A DNA stretch of 64,000 bases from an uncultured Bacteroidales bacterium. GTDB lineage: Bacteria; Bacteroidota; Bacteroidia; Bacteroidales; P3. Shown in pieces: positions 50,521 to 60,505 of the stretch. The stretch lies in contig CAMUZR010000002.1 of assembly GCA_947165255.1 (NCBI GenBank), positions 202,477 through 266,476 on the forward strand, read 5' to 3'. A program made the position numbers and the translations under genes. The notes beneath the pieces were generated by a model. It worked only from the letters and a program-made list of their open reading frames with translations, had not been told where the DNA came from and searched no databases. Numbering within the stretch: position 1 is the first letter of the stretch; each line of letters starts with the position of its first letter.

Positions 50521-51294
50521 ATGTACGAGCATCTTAAAATAGACCAAAACGGAGCTGTCACCACCCTCACAATCTCGGCTCCCAAATCGCTCAACGCCCT
50601 CAACAGCACCATCCTGGGCGAACTCAACAATGCCCTCGACAACCTTCCCAATGGCACTCGCGCCCTCATCATCACCGGCGACGGCGAGAAGTCATTTGTG
50701 GCCGGCGCCGACATCAGCGAAATGGCCCATCTGAGCCTGAATGAAGGTACCGCTTTCGGCAAGAAGGGTGCCGACGTGTTCCGCAAGATAGAAACCCTCC
50801 CCATCCCTGTCATCGCAGCCGTCAACGGTTTTGCCCTAGGCGGTGGATGCGAGATTGCCATGGCTTGCGACATACGCATCTGCTCCTCCAACGCCCGTTT
50901 CGGCCAACCCGAAGTGGGGCTCGGCATCATCCCCGGCTTCAGCGGCACCTACCGCCTGGCTAAACTAGTGGGCATGGGCATGGCCAAACAGCTCATCTTC
51001 ACTGGCCGTAACATCAAGGCCGACGAAGCCCTCCGCATTGGATTGGTCAATGCTGTCTATGAACCCGCCGATCTCTTGCCCGCCGCCATGCAGATGGCCG
51101 AGAGCATCTGCAAGAATGCCCCCATCGCTGTCGCCTACGCCAAGCAGTGCATAAACGAGGAATACGACCTACCGGCCGACGAAGCCATTGCCTACGAGAA
51201 CAATCTCTTCGGCAAATGTTTCGCCACCGAGGACCAGAAAAACGGCATGAAAGCCTTCCTCAACAAAGAACAAGTCGAATTCCAAGGAAAATAA
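50521..51294 (+). CDS. Enoyl-CoA hydratase/crotonase
   Basis: FVAGADISEMAHL, NGFALGGGCEIAMACDIRI, GQPEVGLGIIPGFSGTYRLAKLVG. Confidence 0.93.
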   Translation: MYEHLKIDQNGAVTTLTISAPKSLNALNSTILGELNNALDNLPNGTRALIITGDGEKSFVAGADISEMAHLSLNEGTAFGKKGADVFRKIETLPIPVIAAVNGFALGGGCEIAMACDIRICSSNARFGQPEVGLGIIPGFSGTYRLAKLVGMGMAKQLIFTGRNIKADEALRIGLVNAVYEPADLLPAAMQMAESICKNAPIAVAYAKQCINEEYDLPADEAIAYENNLFGKCFATEDQKNGMKAFLNKEQVEFQGK

Positions 51295-51332
51295 TAATAA
51301 TAACATAACACATCATTAAAAAACACAACATC

Positions 51333-52169
51333 ATGAAAATTTGCGTTATTGGTACCGGTACCATGGCCAAAGGCATCGTGAAAGCCTTTGCCGCAAAAAT
51401 GCCCGTCGTCATGAAAAGCAGAACCCAGGCTAGCCTCGACAAAGCCATGGGCTCCATCTCTAAATCCTATGCCAAACTGGTCGAAAAAGGCAAGATGACT
51501 CAGGAAGCCGTCGACGCACTTTTGGCCAACATCACCACCACCACCGACTACAGCACCTTCAAAGATGCCGACCTCGTCATCGAGGCCGCCGTGGAAGACA
51601 TGGAACTGAAGAAACAGGTCTTCACCGAGCTCAATACCATCTGCAAGCCCGAAACCATCTTCGCCACCAACAGCTCCAGCCTCAGCATCACTGAGATTGC
51701 TGCCGCCTCTGGCCGTCCCGCTCAGTTCATCGGCATGCACTTCTTCAACCCCGCCGACCGCATGGCTCTCATCGAGGTCATCAAAGGCCAGCTCACCTCT
51801 CCCGAAGTCTGCAAATGCATCGTAGAACTCGGCACATCCATCGGCAAGACCCCCGTCGAGGTCAACGAAGCCCCCGGTTTCGTCGTTAACCGCATCCTCA
51901 TCCCTATGATCAACGAAGCTGTGGGCATCCTTGCCGACGGTATTGCCAGTGCCGAAGACATCGACAAGTGCATGCAGCTCGGTGCCAACCACCCCATGGG
52001 TCCCCTGGCCCTGGCCGACCTCATTGGCAACGACGTGAACCTCGCCATTATGGAAGTACTCTACAAAGAATTCGGCGATCCTAAGTACCGTCCTCATCCC
52101 CTGCTCCGCAAAATGGTCCGTGCCGGTCTCCTTGGCCGCAAGACCGGTGAGGGTTTCTACAAGTATTAA
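51333..52169 (+). CDS. hbd: 3-hydroxybutyryl-CoA dehydrogenase
   Basis: [69 protein letters not shown]. Confidence 0.93.
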   Translation: MKICVIGTGTMAKGIVKAFAAKMPVVMKSRTQASLDKAMGSISKSYAKLVEKGKMTQEAVDALLANITTTTDYSTFKDADLVIEAAVEDMELKKQVFTELNTICKPETIFATNSSSLSITEIAAASGRPAQFIGMHFFNPADRMALIEVIKGQLTSPEVCKCIVELGTSIGKTPVEVNEAPGFVVNRILIPMINEAVGILADGIASAEDIDKCMQLGANHPMGPLALADLIGNDVNLAIMEVLYKEFGDPKYRPHPLLRKMVRAGLLGRKTGEGFYKY

Positions 52170-52193
52170 TAGCCCAGACCTTATTTAAACTAC

Positions 52194-52229
52194 AGGAGGA
52201 GTGCCAACTAGCCCTCCTCCTATTTTTTT
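52194..52229 (+). terminator. Terminator of crotonase-hbd operon
   Basis: AGGAGGAG-12 nt-CTCCTCCT then ATTTTTTTA. Confidence 0.85.
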
Positions 52230-52396
52230 ATCCTTGCCAATCACATTGCATCCTATTCGTACTAACTCAGCAGCCGGAAGGATACAAGGCATCCATCGCC
52301 AGAGGTGACGTGAGATTGTAGGTGGCCAAGGGGTAGCGACCAAGATACTAAGGAAACAATGTCTTATCTTCTGGAAGAAAAAATGGAAACAAAAAA

Positions 52397-52420
52397 ATCC
52401 CGCAACTTTCGCTGCGGGAT
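52397..52420 (-). terminator. ilvE intrinsic terminator
   Basis: ATCCCGCA-8 nt-TGCGGGAT, minus-strand T7 tract. Confidence 0.88.
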
Positions 52421-52449
52421 AAGAGATATTGTGAATCTCAACTAGTTTC

Positions 52450-53463
52450 TTAGTCAACAAAAGTGTTCCAGTTGTGGACATCTTCGGCCTCGCCGAGCTG
52501 GATAGCACGAAGGGCATGGTAAAGCTTGGTGCTGATGGGGCCGGGCTCTTTGCCGAAATTGTAGCTCTTGCCAGTAGCAGGGTCGTCAATGCGCTCAATG
52601 GGGCTGATGACGGCGGCAGTGCCGCAAGCGCCAGCCTCTTGGAAATCGACAAGTTCGTCAACAGCGATAGGACGACGCTCAACCTTAATTCCCATATCCT
52701 CGGCCAACTGCATCAGGCTCTTATTGGTGATAGAGGGCAGGATGGAAGTGCTCTTGGGGGTGACATATACACCGTCCTTGATGCCAAAGAAGTTAGCAGC
52801 ACCAGCCTCGTCGATATACTTTTTCTCTTTAGCGTCCAGATAGAACTCGCAGGCATACTGACCACCATGGCAGGCTGTAGTATGGGCCTTGAGGCTGGCA
52901 GCATAGTTACCACCGACCTTGTAGACACCAGTACCGAGAGGGGCACTGCGGTCATAGTCGCGAGTGATAACATAAGGATTGGCCTGGAAGCCACCTTTGA
53001 AATAAGGTCCGACGGGGGTGACGAAGATAAGGAAGAGATACTCGTCAGCTGGTTTCACACCCACGGTGATGCCCGTGCCAATCAGCAGCGGACGGAGGTA
53101 GAGGCTTGCGCCAGTGCCGTAAGGGGGAATAAACTTTTCATTCAGTTTGACGACCTTCTTGCACATTTCAACAAATTTCTCGGTGGGCAGTTCGGGCATG
53201 ACGATGCCGCGGCAGGTGCTCTGCAAACGGGCAGCGTTCTCATCGGGGCGGAACATGCGAATCTTACCGTCTTTGCAACGATAAGCCTTCAGTCCCTCAA
53301 AGGCTTCCTGACCATAGTGCAGGCAGGAGGCACCCATGTGGATAGGGATGGTATCTTCGGAGCAGACTTCTACTTCGCCCCATTTTCCGTTGCGATAGTA
53401 GCAGCGGACATTATAGTCGGTTTTAACGTAACCAAAAGGAAGGTTTTGCCAATCAATATTCAT
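52450..53463 (-). CDS. ilvE: Branched-chain amino acid aminotransferase
   Basis: HYGQEAFEGLKAYRCKDGKIRMFRPDENAARL; GTGVYKVGGNYAASL; EAGACGTAAVISPIERI. Confidence 0.95.
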   Translation of the reverse strand: MNIDWQNLPFGYVKTDYNVRCYYRNGKWGEVEVCSEDTIPIHMGASCLHYGQEAFEGLKAYRCKDGKIRMFRPDENAARLQSTCRGIVMPELPTEKFVEMCKKVVKLNEKFIPPYGTGASLYLRPLLIGTGITVGVKPADEYLFLIFVTPVGPYFKGGFQANPYVITRDYDRSAPLGTGVYKVGGNYAASLKAHTTACHGGQYACEFYLDAKEKKYIDEAGAANFFGIKDGVYVTPKSTSILPSITNKSLMQLAEDMGIKVERRPIAVDELVDFQEAGACGTAAVISPIERIDDPATGKSYNFGKEPGPISTKLYHALRAIQLGEAEDVHNWNTFVD

Positions 53464-53495
53464 ATTATATGACGTTTTGTGTGTTAAAAAAAAAG

Positions 53496-53569
53496 TGGTC
53501 CCACTTGGGCTCGAACCAAGGACCCACTGATTATGAGTCAGTTGCTCTAACCGACTGAGCTATGGGACC
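53496..53569 (-). tRNA. tRNA, anticodon CAT (elongator Met, or Ile2 if lysidine-modified)
   Basis: GGTCCCATAGCTCAGTCGGTTAGAGCAACTGACTCATAATCAGTGGGTCCTTGGTTCGAGCCCAAGTGGGACCA; 7-bp acceptor stem, ACTGA/TCAGT anticodon stem, TTCGAGC T-loop. Confidence 0.95.
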
Positions 53570-53747
53570 AGATTTCCTCTTTTTGAAATCGATTGCAAAG
53601 GTACGATTTTTTTTTCAATCAGCAAAAAAAACTTTTTACCGACAAACAATACATTATAATTTAACAATTGATAATGACTACATTTGGCTAAGAAAAGAAA
53701 AAAAACATTTCATCCAATTACCCCTATCTAAAGCCAAAGAAAAACAT

Positions 53748-54422
53748 CTATTCCGGAAAATATTCGGCAAAAGAATGGTCGTCATACAGCACTATTATCT
53801 TCACAATTTTCTTTTTTACGAGATTTGGCTGTAGCACGGCAGGAGGCTGGGCCGATTCGTTTAAGCGATTCTCAAGAAGTTCAGGTTTTGTAGATACAGA
53901 TGTTGCCTTGCCAGATTGAAGATTGGGCTTCGGCTGAACTGAGGAATGAACAGAATGCTCAACAGACTTAGTGCCCGTACTGTCAGTAGTGGCGTTTCCC
54001 ACAGAAATGTCCTCATGATGGGGATCAGAATTAACAGGCGGCATAGGATCCGAGGATGGAGCATTCGTAACGTATGGAGTGGTCTGCGGTTGCGAGAAAA
54101 GGTCATACTCTAAAGGCTGTGCCTGTTCAGGTTCGTCAGTAACAACCGTTTCCGTATTTAGCGTTGAAGTCTGCTGTTCAGCAGAAGGAGCGGCAGGTTG
54201 CGCAGAAGACACTCCCACATACATCTCGCCTTTTCCAAACATCAACCAATTAATATTTATCTCTGGCCAGCGCTTGACAACCTTCATCACAAAATCCAAA
54301 CTGGGATTATTACGTCCAGAAAGAATATGGGACATTCCGCTGGGTTGTATACCAATTTCCTCAGCAAATTGACGTGCAGTAATATTTTTAGCCTTTAACA
54401 AAAGATTAATTCGCTCTACCAT
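53748..54422 (-). CDS. XRE-type HTH regulator with long disordered linker
   Basis: MVERINLLLKAKNITARQFAEEIGIQPSGMSHILSGRNNPSLDFVMKVVKRWP; P/S/T-rich middle; C-terminal KKKIVKIIVLYDDHSFAEYFPE. Confidence 0.85.
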   Translation of the reverse strand: MVERINLLLKAKNITARQFAEEIGIQPSGMSHILSGRNNPSLDFVMKVVKRWPEININWLMFGKGEMYVGVSSAQPAAPSAEQQTSTLNTETVVTDEPEQAQPLEYDLFSQPQTTPYVTNAPSSDPMPPVNSDPHHEDISVGNATTDSTGTKSVEHSVHSSVQPKPNLQSGKATSVSTKPELLENRLNESAQPPAVLQPNLVKKKIVKIIVLYDDHSFAEYFPE

Positions 54423-55158
54423 ATAATATAATACTATTATGAATCTATATATAATAAATAGAATAATTCATTCTAAAACTATTTCAAACCAACCATCATA
54501 TTCACACACCTACTATAACATGATTTACATTTATACACAACCGATTTCGAATTACAAAGATACAAATATTTTTTGATATACAAACATTATTTTCATGCTA
54601 TTTACTTTTGTAAAATCAAAATTACCTATATTTATACATTATGTGATTATACTTAAATTATTTATTTTCAGATAGAACTATTATATATTAATATTAATTT
54701 AAGGTGGCTACTTTTTTCGCCATTATTAGTATATATATACTTTATATAATTATTATTAAATATTTGGTTTTAAATATACTATGTAATCATAATAATCAAA
54801 TTATTAGGCATAATGCTCGATTTACATAAATATCTTGATTAATTCTGTAAACATTACAAATGTATCTATATATTTACGCCTGTAATTATGTAAATTATCT
54901 TATCTTGTTTACAAAATTAAATACTCAATTAAGGTGTCGTCTAGCGCAATTTCATAGTATCTGATATATGTATCCATCAACTCACCTGCCACACTTAAAA
55001 AATTCCCCAATAGAGTACGACTGACAATCTGCTCGGAAACCAGCTTGGAATTTCCTTTATCTCCTTGGCATATTTTTACATCCTACCCTACTCTGAGTAG
55101 AATATCACATTCTCAATGTTAAATGAATTTAAGGGGCATCTGTGTGAATAATGATAAC

Positions 55159-55185
55159 ACTAAAAATCAGATTTTTAGTTTTTTA
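55159..55185 (+). terminator. Orphan terminator-like hairpin
   Basis: ACTAAAAATC-A-GATTTTTAGT followed by TTTTTATA; no annotated gene upstream on this strand. Confidence 0.5.
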
Positions 55186-55282
55186 TAATACCATTTGTGA
55201 TTGAAAGAATAATTTTTCGTATATTTGTAAATTGAAATCATTTGGACTGATTCGCACAAACAACAGAAAATCAAAAGAATAG

Positions 55283-55522
55283 ATGGCAGATAACAAGAAA
55301 AAAAATTGGTGGAACAGCGCAAACCGGTGGGCTTACCTAAAAGTAGGGCTGATTTACTTTGCTTTGCCTGGTAAGGTCTACGAAATTGCCCATAAACGCT
55401 CTTCCTCCAACACCCGTGAAAGAATGATTCGTGGTAAACTATATGAATTAGGCATCCTGCGCAATCAGGTTAACACCAAATCCGATTCCGACAAAATCGA
55501 CCTTGAGACCGGTCACATTTGA
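55283..55522 (+). CDS. Small hypothetical protein (79 aa)
   Basis: MADNKKKNWWNSANRWAYLKVGLIYFALPGKVYEIAHKR...; upstream TATATTTG promoter-like motif. Confidence 0.65.
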   Translation: MADNKKKNWWNSANRWAYLKVGLIYFALPGKVYEIAHKRSSSNTRERMIRGKLYELGILRNQVNTKSDSDKIDLETGHI

Positions 55523-55565
55523 TTTAAACGAAATATAACTATTAATACATTAAATACATCACATC

Positions 55566-55682
55566 ATGAAGAAATCTATTGTAGCAGTTTTTATTGTAAT
55601 GATTTTTGCTATGGTTGCAGCTTCTTGCACTCACCACACATGCCCTGCCTACCGTGGTTCGGTTGCTGAAGTTGTAGAATAA
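55566..55682 (+). CDS. 38-aa putative lipoprotein MKKSIVAVFIVMIFAMVAASCTHHTCPAYRGSVAEVVE
   Basis: Not in ORF track; lipobox VAASC, followed by a strong terminator. Confidence 0.68.
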   Translation: MKKSIVAVFIVMIFAMVAASCTHHTCPAYRGSVAEVVE

Positions 55683-55710
55683 GCATTTTTCTGACTGTTA
55701 TTGAAACAAA

Positions 55711-55742
55711 AAGAGCCCGTACCCTTCGGTACAGGCTCTTTC
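55711..55742. terminator. Bidirectional intrinsic terminator
   Basis: AAGAGCCcGTACC-CTTC-GGTACaGGCTCTT flanked by A/T tracts. Confidence 0.88.
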
Positions 55743-55761
55743 TTTATATCAATCATTACTT

Positions 55762-55986
55762 TTACTCCTCAAGCATAGATTTCAACGTGTCAATGCGTTT
55801 CAGTATTCTAGCAATCTGGCTTTCAAGAAAGTCTTCACTATATTTAGCATCGCAGAAACCATTACCGCGGGCCACATAGGCATCGTCATCAGCCATGTCC
55901 ACTTCGAGTTCCTGATAGTTCTGCAACAGCCTCTGCTGCTGCTCCAACTCCAACTGAATCTCTTCTTGAGTCATTTTTTGTAACAA
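55762..55986 (-). CDS. Small coiled-coil hypothetical protein (74 aa)
   Basis: MTQEEIQLELEQQQRLLQNYQELEVDMADDDAY...; 6 bp downstream of ftcD stop. Confidence 0.62.
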   Translation of the reverse strand: MLQKMTQEEIQLELEQQQRLLQNYQELEVDMADDDAYVARGNGFCDAKYSEDFLESQIARILKRIDTLKSMLEE

Positions 55987-55992
55987 TCTCTA

Positions 55993-57690
55993 TTAGAGTC
56001 CGATTTTTTCGTTGACAATCTTAATAATCTCGGCCTCCTCCTTAATGGCGCGAGCCTCCAGGTCGGCAGCCTTGGCCAGGATGTCGTTCTTGAAAGCCTC
56101 GTCCTTCAGCGAGCTGGCGTTGATTTTCACGTTCAAGTGAGCGCCCATCACGGCACTGCGGGCAGCCAATGCGCCCACGCCGCCGTCGGTAACGCTGGCG
56201 GGGTTGCCCCATTCCACCATAGCGCGGCAGACCTCAAATGCCTCAAAGCTCTTCTGCATCGTGTGGAAGGGAACCTCAGTGGCAAACTTGGTAGCCTCCT
56301 GGATGGCAGCGGTGCGCGCGGCCTTATCCTCATCGGTCTTTTTGGGAAGACCGAACGCATTCATAATCTTATTGAAAGCATTCGTGTCCTCATCCACCAG
56401 ATGAAGCAGCTCAGTCTTCAAAGCCTGGCCCTTCTCAGCCACCTTGCTAAACTTCTCCCACTCGTCGTCGTAGGCGGCCTTGCCACCGGTGAGGTTGGCC
56501 ACCATGGTGCCGAGCGAAGCGGCAAGGGCACCCATGTAGGCGCTGACGCTGCCACCGCCGGGAGCAGGGCTCTCGCTGGCAGTCTCGTCGCAGAAACCAG
56601 TGCAAGTGAGGTCCACCAGCTTCTTCTGGGAGTTATCCTCAATCAGGAACTCAATCACCTTTTCCTTCGGATTGAACGGCTTCAGGTCATCAAGGCCCAT
56701 GCTCTTGATAGCCACCTTCATAATCTCGTCCTCGCTCACGCCCAGGCTGCGCTGCTGTTTAGCCAGATAATACTTGCCGGCGTCAATCAGCACACTCTTG
56801 GGGATAAGTCCGACAATCTCGCAGCCGGTGACGCGCAAACCGCGGTTCTGAGCACAACGGCAAACCTCGTCGAAGCATTTGTGCACAGGAGCCACCTTAA
56901 TAGAAGTGATGTTCATGGACACCTGGGCGATGCCGTAATCCTCAATGTACCAACCGATAGCCTTCGTACCCTTCAGAGTGCCGGGAATCATTACGGTCTT
57001 GCCGTTCTCGTCCTTGATAGGCTTGCCGCTGGGTTTGCCGCCCTCGCGTTTGGGACGGCCCTTTTCGCGCACGTCGAAAGCGATAGCGTTGGCACGGCGG
57101 GTGCTAGTGGAGTTGAGGTTGTAGTTGATAGCCACGAGGAAGTCGCGGGCACCCACCTGCGTAGCGCCCGTCATGGCCACGTGCTGATTCCACTCGTTGG
57201 GGCCGAAGTCGGGTTTCCACTGCTCGGTGCCCAAGCGGGTGCTGAGGCTCTCGTACTCGCCCGTGCGGCAGTAGGCCAGATTGCGGCGCTCGGGATGGAG
57301 GGCGGCACTCTCGTAGGCATAGATGGGAATGTTCAGCTCGTCGCCGATACGTTTGCCCAGCTTGTGGGCGTACTCAACCACCTCTTCCATACTGATGTTG
57401 GCCACAGGAACCAACGGGCACACATCGGTAGCGCCCTGGCGGGGATGGGCGCCATGGTGATTGCGCATGTCGATAAGTTCGGCAGCCTTTTTCACCACGC
57501 GGAAAGCAGCCTCGCAGCAGGGTTCGGGCTCTCCAACGAAAGTAATCACCGTGCGGTTGGTAGTCGCGCCGGGGTCCACGTCGAGCAGTTTTACACCTTC
57601 AACCTTCTCAATCTCGGCTGTCACCTGATTGATGATATTCATGTCGCGGCCTTCGCTAATATTGGGCACGCATTCGATAAGTTGTTTCAT
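55993..57690 (-). CDS. ftcD: Bifunctional glutamate formimidoyltransferase/formiminotetrahydrofolate cyclodeaminase-like protein
   Basis: MKQLIECVPNISEGRD; DVDPGATTNRTVITFVG; C-terminal ESPAPGGGSVSAYMGALAASLGTMVANLTGGK. Confidence 0.94.
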   Translation of the reverse strand: MKQLIECVPNISEGRDMNIINQVTAEIEKVEGVKLLDVDPGATTNRTVITFVGEPEPCCEAAFRVVKKAAELIDMRNHHGAHPRQGATDVCPLVPVANISMEEVVEYAHKLGKRIGDELNIPIYAYESAALHPERRNLAYCRTGEYESLSTRLGTEQWKPDFGPNEWNQHVAMTGATQVGARDFLVAINYNLNSTSTRRANAIAFDVREKGRPKREGGKPSGKPIKDENGKTVMIPGTLKGTKAIGWYIEDYGIAQVSMNITSIKVAPVHKCFDEVCRCAQNRGLRVTGCEIVGLIPKSVLIDAGKYYLAKQQRSLGVSEDEIMKVAIKSMGLDDLKPFNPKEKVIEFLIEDNSQKKLVDLTCTGFCDETASESPAPGGGSVSAYMGALAASLGTMVANLTGGKAAYDDEWEKFSKVAEKGQALKTELLHLVDEDTNAFNKIMNAFGLPKKTDEDKAARTAAIQEATKFATEVPFHTMQKSFEAFEVCRAMVEWGNPASVTDGGVGALAARSAVMGAHLNVKINASSLKDEAFKNDILAKAADLEARAIKEEAEIIKIVNEKIGL

Positions 57691-57872
57691 AAATTGTATA
57701 TATTTATATTATACTAATTATTATCTGTCAAATCCTTGCGCAGAAAACGACTGCTCAAAGTATCTTGCAAAAATACAAAAGAAGTGCGAAATAAACAAAA
57801 AAAAGTTTGCCCACAAAAAAGAATGGAACCAGCAAACATGTGCGTGTCATTTTTTTTGCGTACCTTTGCAAC

Positions 57873-58979
57873 ATGAAATATGTAGGAATACGCTATGCAT
57901 CTGCGGCCCGCTTTGCCCAACCCGTGGCCGAACCCGACCCGATGTCTATCAGCGACATAGAATGCCGCAAAATCGTCTGCCCACAGAGTCTCAGCCGTCT
58001 GGCCAACGTCATGGGCAAAGGCAGCGAAACCGTCGAACAGGGCGAAGACTGCCTCCGCCTATCCGTCTTCACCCCTGCGCCGGACGACCAAAAAAGGCCC
58101 GTGCTCGTCTTCATCCACGGCGGTGCCTACCTCACCGGCAGCGCCATGGACCCTTATTATGACGCCAGCCAGCTGGCCGCCGAACACAACATTGTAGTGG
58201 TGTGCATCTCCTACCGCCTTGGGGCTTTCGGCCTGCTCTACCTTCCCGAACACCAGGCCGTCAACCTGGCCATGGAAGACCAGCTGTGCGCCCTCCGATG
58301 GATACGCCGCAACATACACCTCTTCGGTGGCGACGCCGACAGGATAACCCTCATGGGGCAGTCCGCCGGCGGCCACTCCATTCTTCACCACATAGCCACC
58401 CAAACCCATCCGCTTTTTGCCCAAGCCATCATCTGCAGCTCGCCCTATCTCTCCTTGAGCAAACGGACCATGCAACGGCGCACCCGCGAGTTCCTACAAA
58501 TCCTAGGCGAAAATCCCCGCGAGGCCTCCATCGAGAACATTCTTCGAGCCCAGCGACAAATGCTCTCCAACCACCAGCACATGCTGCCCTTTGCGCCCGT
58601 TGCCCCACACCTGGCCGCTCCCATCCACACCATACCCGGCTTACGCTCAGTTCTGCTCACCTGCCAGCAGGACGACGCCTCGCCCTTCGTCCCCCACTGG
58701 CTCCAACCCATGGCCACCCGCCTCGTCTTCCATCATCCCATGCTGCGCTATGCCCGCCGGTTGGCCAAGGCCGGCATACCAACCCACACCCGCGTACTCT
58801 CCTGGCGCCACGGCGCGACGGCCTTCGGCGCCTCCCATTGCCTGGAGCTGCCCCTCCTTTTTGGCAATTGGGACACCTGGAAAGACGCCCCCTACCTGAA
58901 GGGGGTTACCCTAGACGAATACTCGCAAGAAGCCAAAGCGATGAAACAGTGGGTGGCCGACTACGTCAAACGGCTATAG
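57873..58979 (+). CDS. Type-B carboxylesterase family protein
   Basis: EDCLRLSVFTPAP, VFIHGGAYLTGSAMD, GGDADRITLMGQSAGGHSILHH; promoter GTACCTTTGC just upstream. Confidence 0.88.
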   Translation: MKYVGIRYASAARFAQPVAEPDPMSISDIECRKIVCPQSLSRLANVMGKGSETVEQGEDCLRLSVFTPAPDDQKRPVLVFIHGGAYLTGSAMDPYYDASQLAAEHNIVVVCISYRLGAFGLLYLPEHQAVNLAMEDQLCALRWIRRNIHLFGGDADRITLMGQSAGGHSILHHIATQTHPLFAQAIICSSPYLSLSKRTMQRRTREFLQILGENPREASIENILRAQRQMLSNHQHMLPFAPVAPHLAAPIHTIPGLRSVLLTCQQDDASPFVPHWLQPMATRLVFHHPMLRYARRLAKAGIPTHTRVLSWRHGATAFGASHCLELPLLFGNWDTWKDAPYLKGVTLDEYSQEAKAMKQWVADYVKRL

Positions 58980-59834
58980 CGCCACAGCCGCCAACGCCGC
59001 CAACACATAACAGGCATTGAGCAGGCCGAACCGGAAAAGGCAAAGGTTGTACTGCGCCCCCTGGGCCTTGAGCAGCCGCACATACAGAAATACCGACACC
59101 CCAAAAGGCACCAGCATCAGCCACACAGAAGGACAGCCCTTCAGCGCCAACAAGGCAAACGCCTCGGCTCCCACAAGCATCAGCGCCACCCCTACCCTGG
59201 CCGCATTTTTGCCAAAGCGGACGGGGAAGGTACGCTTGCCAACGGCGCGGTCGTCCTCTATGTCGCGAATATTATTGGTGGCCAGCACACACACGGCCAC
59301 GCAGCCGCACACACATCCCAACAACAAAGCCGTCAGCGAGAACCGGCCGGTCTGCAGCCAAGCAGTTCCCACCGTGGCCACAGGCCCGTAGAAAAGAAAG
59401 CAGACTATGTCGGCAATGCCCAGATAGGAAAGCGAATGGGGCGTGGCAGTGTAAATCCAGGCAAAAAAAATCGACAGCACACCGATGGCCAAAATCACCC
59501 ATCCGCCCGTCAGCACCAGATAAATGCCCTCTGCCACACTCAGCCCCAAAGCAATAAGGCAGGCACGGCGCATCTGCACCTCTGCCACCAACCCCTCGGC
59601 CAGCGCGCGCGAAGGGCCTACCCTGCCCGCCTTGTCCGAGCCGCGGCGGAAATCATAATAGTCATTAATAAGATTCGACAACACCTGCAGCGACACACCG
59701 CAAAGGAGCGTGACCGTTGCCACCACCGGGCGGGGCATCCCCCCGACGGCAATGAAGCCCATCAGCACCGGGCAAATCGAGGCAAAAAGAGTACGCGGAC
59801 GGCAGATGCCGAACCAAAGTTTTATTTTTTGCAT
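58974..59834 (-). CDS. menA: 1,4-dihydroxy-2-naphthoate polyprenyltransferase
   Basis: RPRTLFASICPVLMGF, NLINDYYDFRRGSDKAGRVGPSRAL, NNIRDIEDDRAVGKRTFPVRFG. Confidence 0.93.
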   Translation of the reverse strand: MQKIKLWFGICRPRTLFASICPVLMGFIAVGGMPRPVVATVTLLCGVSLQVLSNLINDYYDFRRGSDKAGRVGPSRALAEGLVAEVQMRRACLIALGLSVAEGIYLVLTGGWVILAIGVLSIFFAWIYTATPHSLSYLGIADIVCFLFYGPVATVGTAWLQTGRFSLTALLLGCVCGCVAVCVLATNNIRDIEDDRAVGKRTFPVRFGKNAARVGVALMLVGAEAFALLALKGCPSVWLMLVPFGVSVFLYVRLLKAQGAQYNLCLFRFGLLNACYVLAALAAVAL

Positions 59835-60505
59835 GCCATGTAAAGTGAAGAAATACCAAAAGTTTGTTTTTCGAACCGCGTCTCGGCAAACCCCGCCTGG
59901 TCCAAGTGTGCCAGGAAAGCCTTGCCCTTGTCGAAACGCTTAATACTGTTCATGAAATAGACGAACGACTCGCCCTGATGGGTCAGGCTGCGCCCAATGA
60001 GGGGCATGACGCGGGTGAGGTAGAAATCGTAGAGCAGCCTGACGGCCCAATTGGTGGGATAGGTGAATTCCAAAATGCGCAGCTGTCCTCCGGGACGCAG
60101 CACACGGCACATCTCGGCCAGCGACTGGTCCAGCCTGTCGAAGTTGCGCACCCCGTAGCCGCAGGTGACGGCATCGAACGAAGCGTCCTCAAAAGGCAGC
60201 CGCGCACAGTCGGCATGGCGCAGCGTCACCCTTTCCTGCAGCCCTAGGCGCTGCAGTTTGGAGGCGGCTACCTGCATCATGCCGTCGGAAATGTCAATGC
60301 CCACCACCCGCTCGGCCCTGCCTTGGCGCAGCGCCTCGATAGCGAGGTCGCCCGTGCCAACGGCCACGTCCAAAATATCGGCACAGGCCGGAAGGCTGCG
60401 CACCGCCTGCCGACGCCACTGCCGGTCAATGCCCAGCGAGGTGATATGGTTGAAACGGTCGTAATGGTTGGAAATGCCGTCAAAAAGTTTGTCAATGTTG
60501 TCCAC
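59822..60505 (-). CDS. menG: Demethylmenaquinone methyltransferase
   Basis: FDGISNHYDRFNHITSLGIDRQWRRQAVRSL; DVAVGTGDLAIEAL; VTCGYGVRNFDRLDQSLAEMCRVLRPGGQLRILEF. Confidence 0.94.
   Translation of the reverse strand: MDNIDKLFDGISNHYDRFNHITSLGIDRQWRRQAVRSLPACADILDVAVGTGDLAIEALRQGRAERVVGIDISDGMMQVAASKLQRLGLQERVTLRHADCARLPFEDASFDAVTCGYGVRNFDRLDQSLAEMCRVLRPGGQLRILEFTYPTNWAVRLLYDFYLTRVMPLIGRSLTHQGESFVYFMNSIKRFDKGKAFLAHLDQAGFAETRFEKQTFGISSLYMACKK

Noticed and set aside
52474-53472. 332-aa + strand ORF opposite ilvE
   Set aside because: Shadow ORF; the sense strand encodes a clear aminotransferase.
55993-57690. FtcD two-domain fusion as a novel architecture
   Set aside because: The formiminotransferase-cyclodeaminase fusion is well known.
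56137-57717. 526-aa + strand ORF opposite ftcD
   Set aside because: Shadow ORF of a confident bifunctional ftcD.
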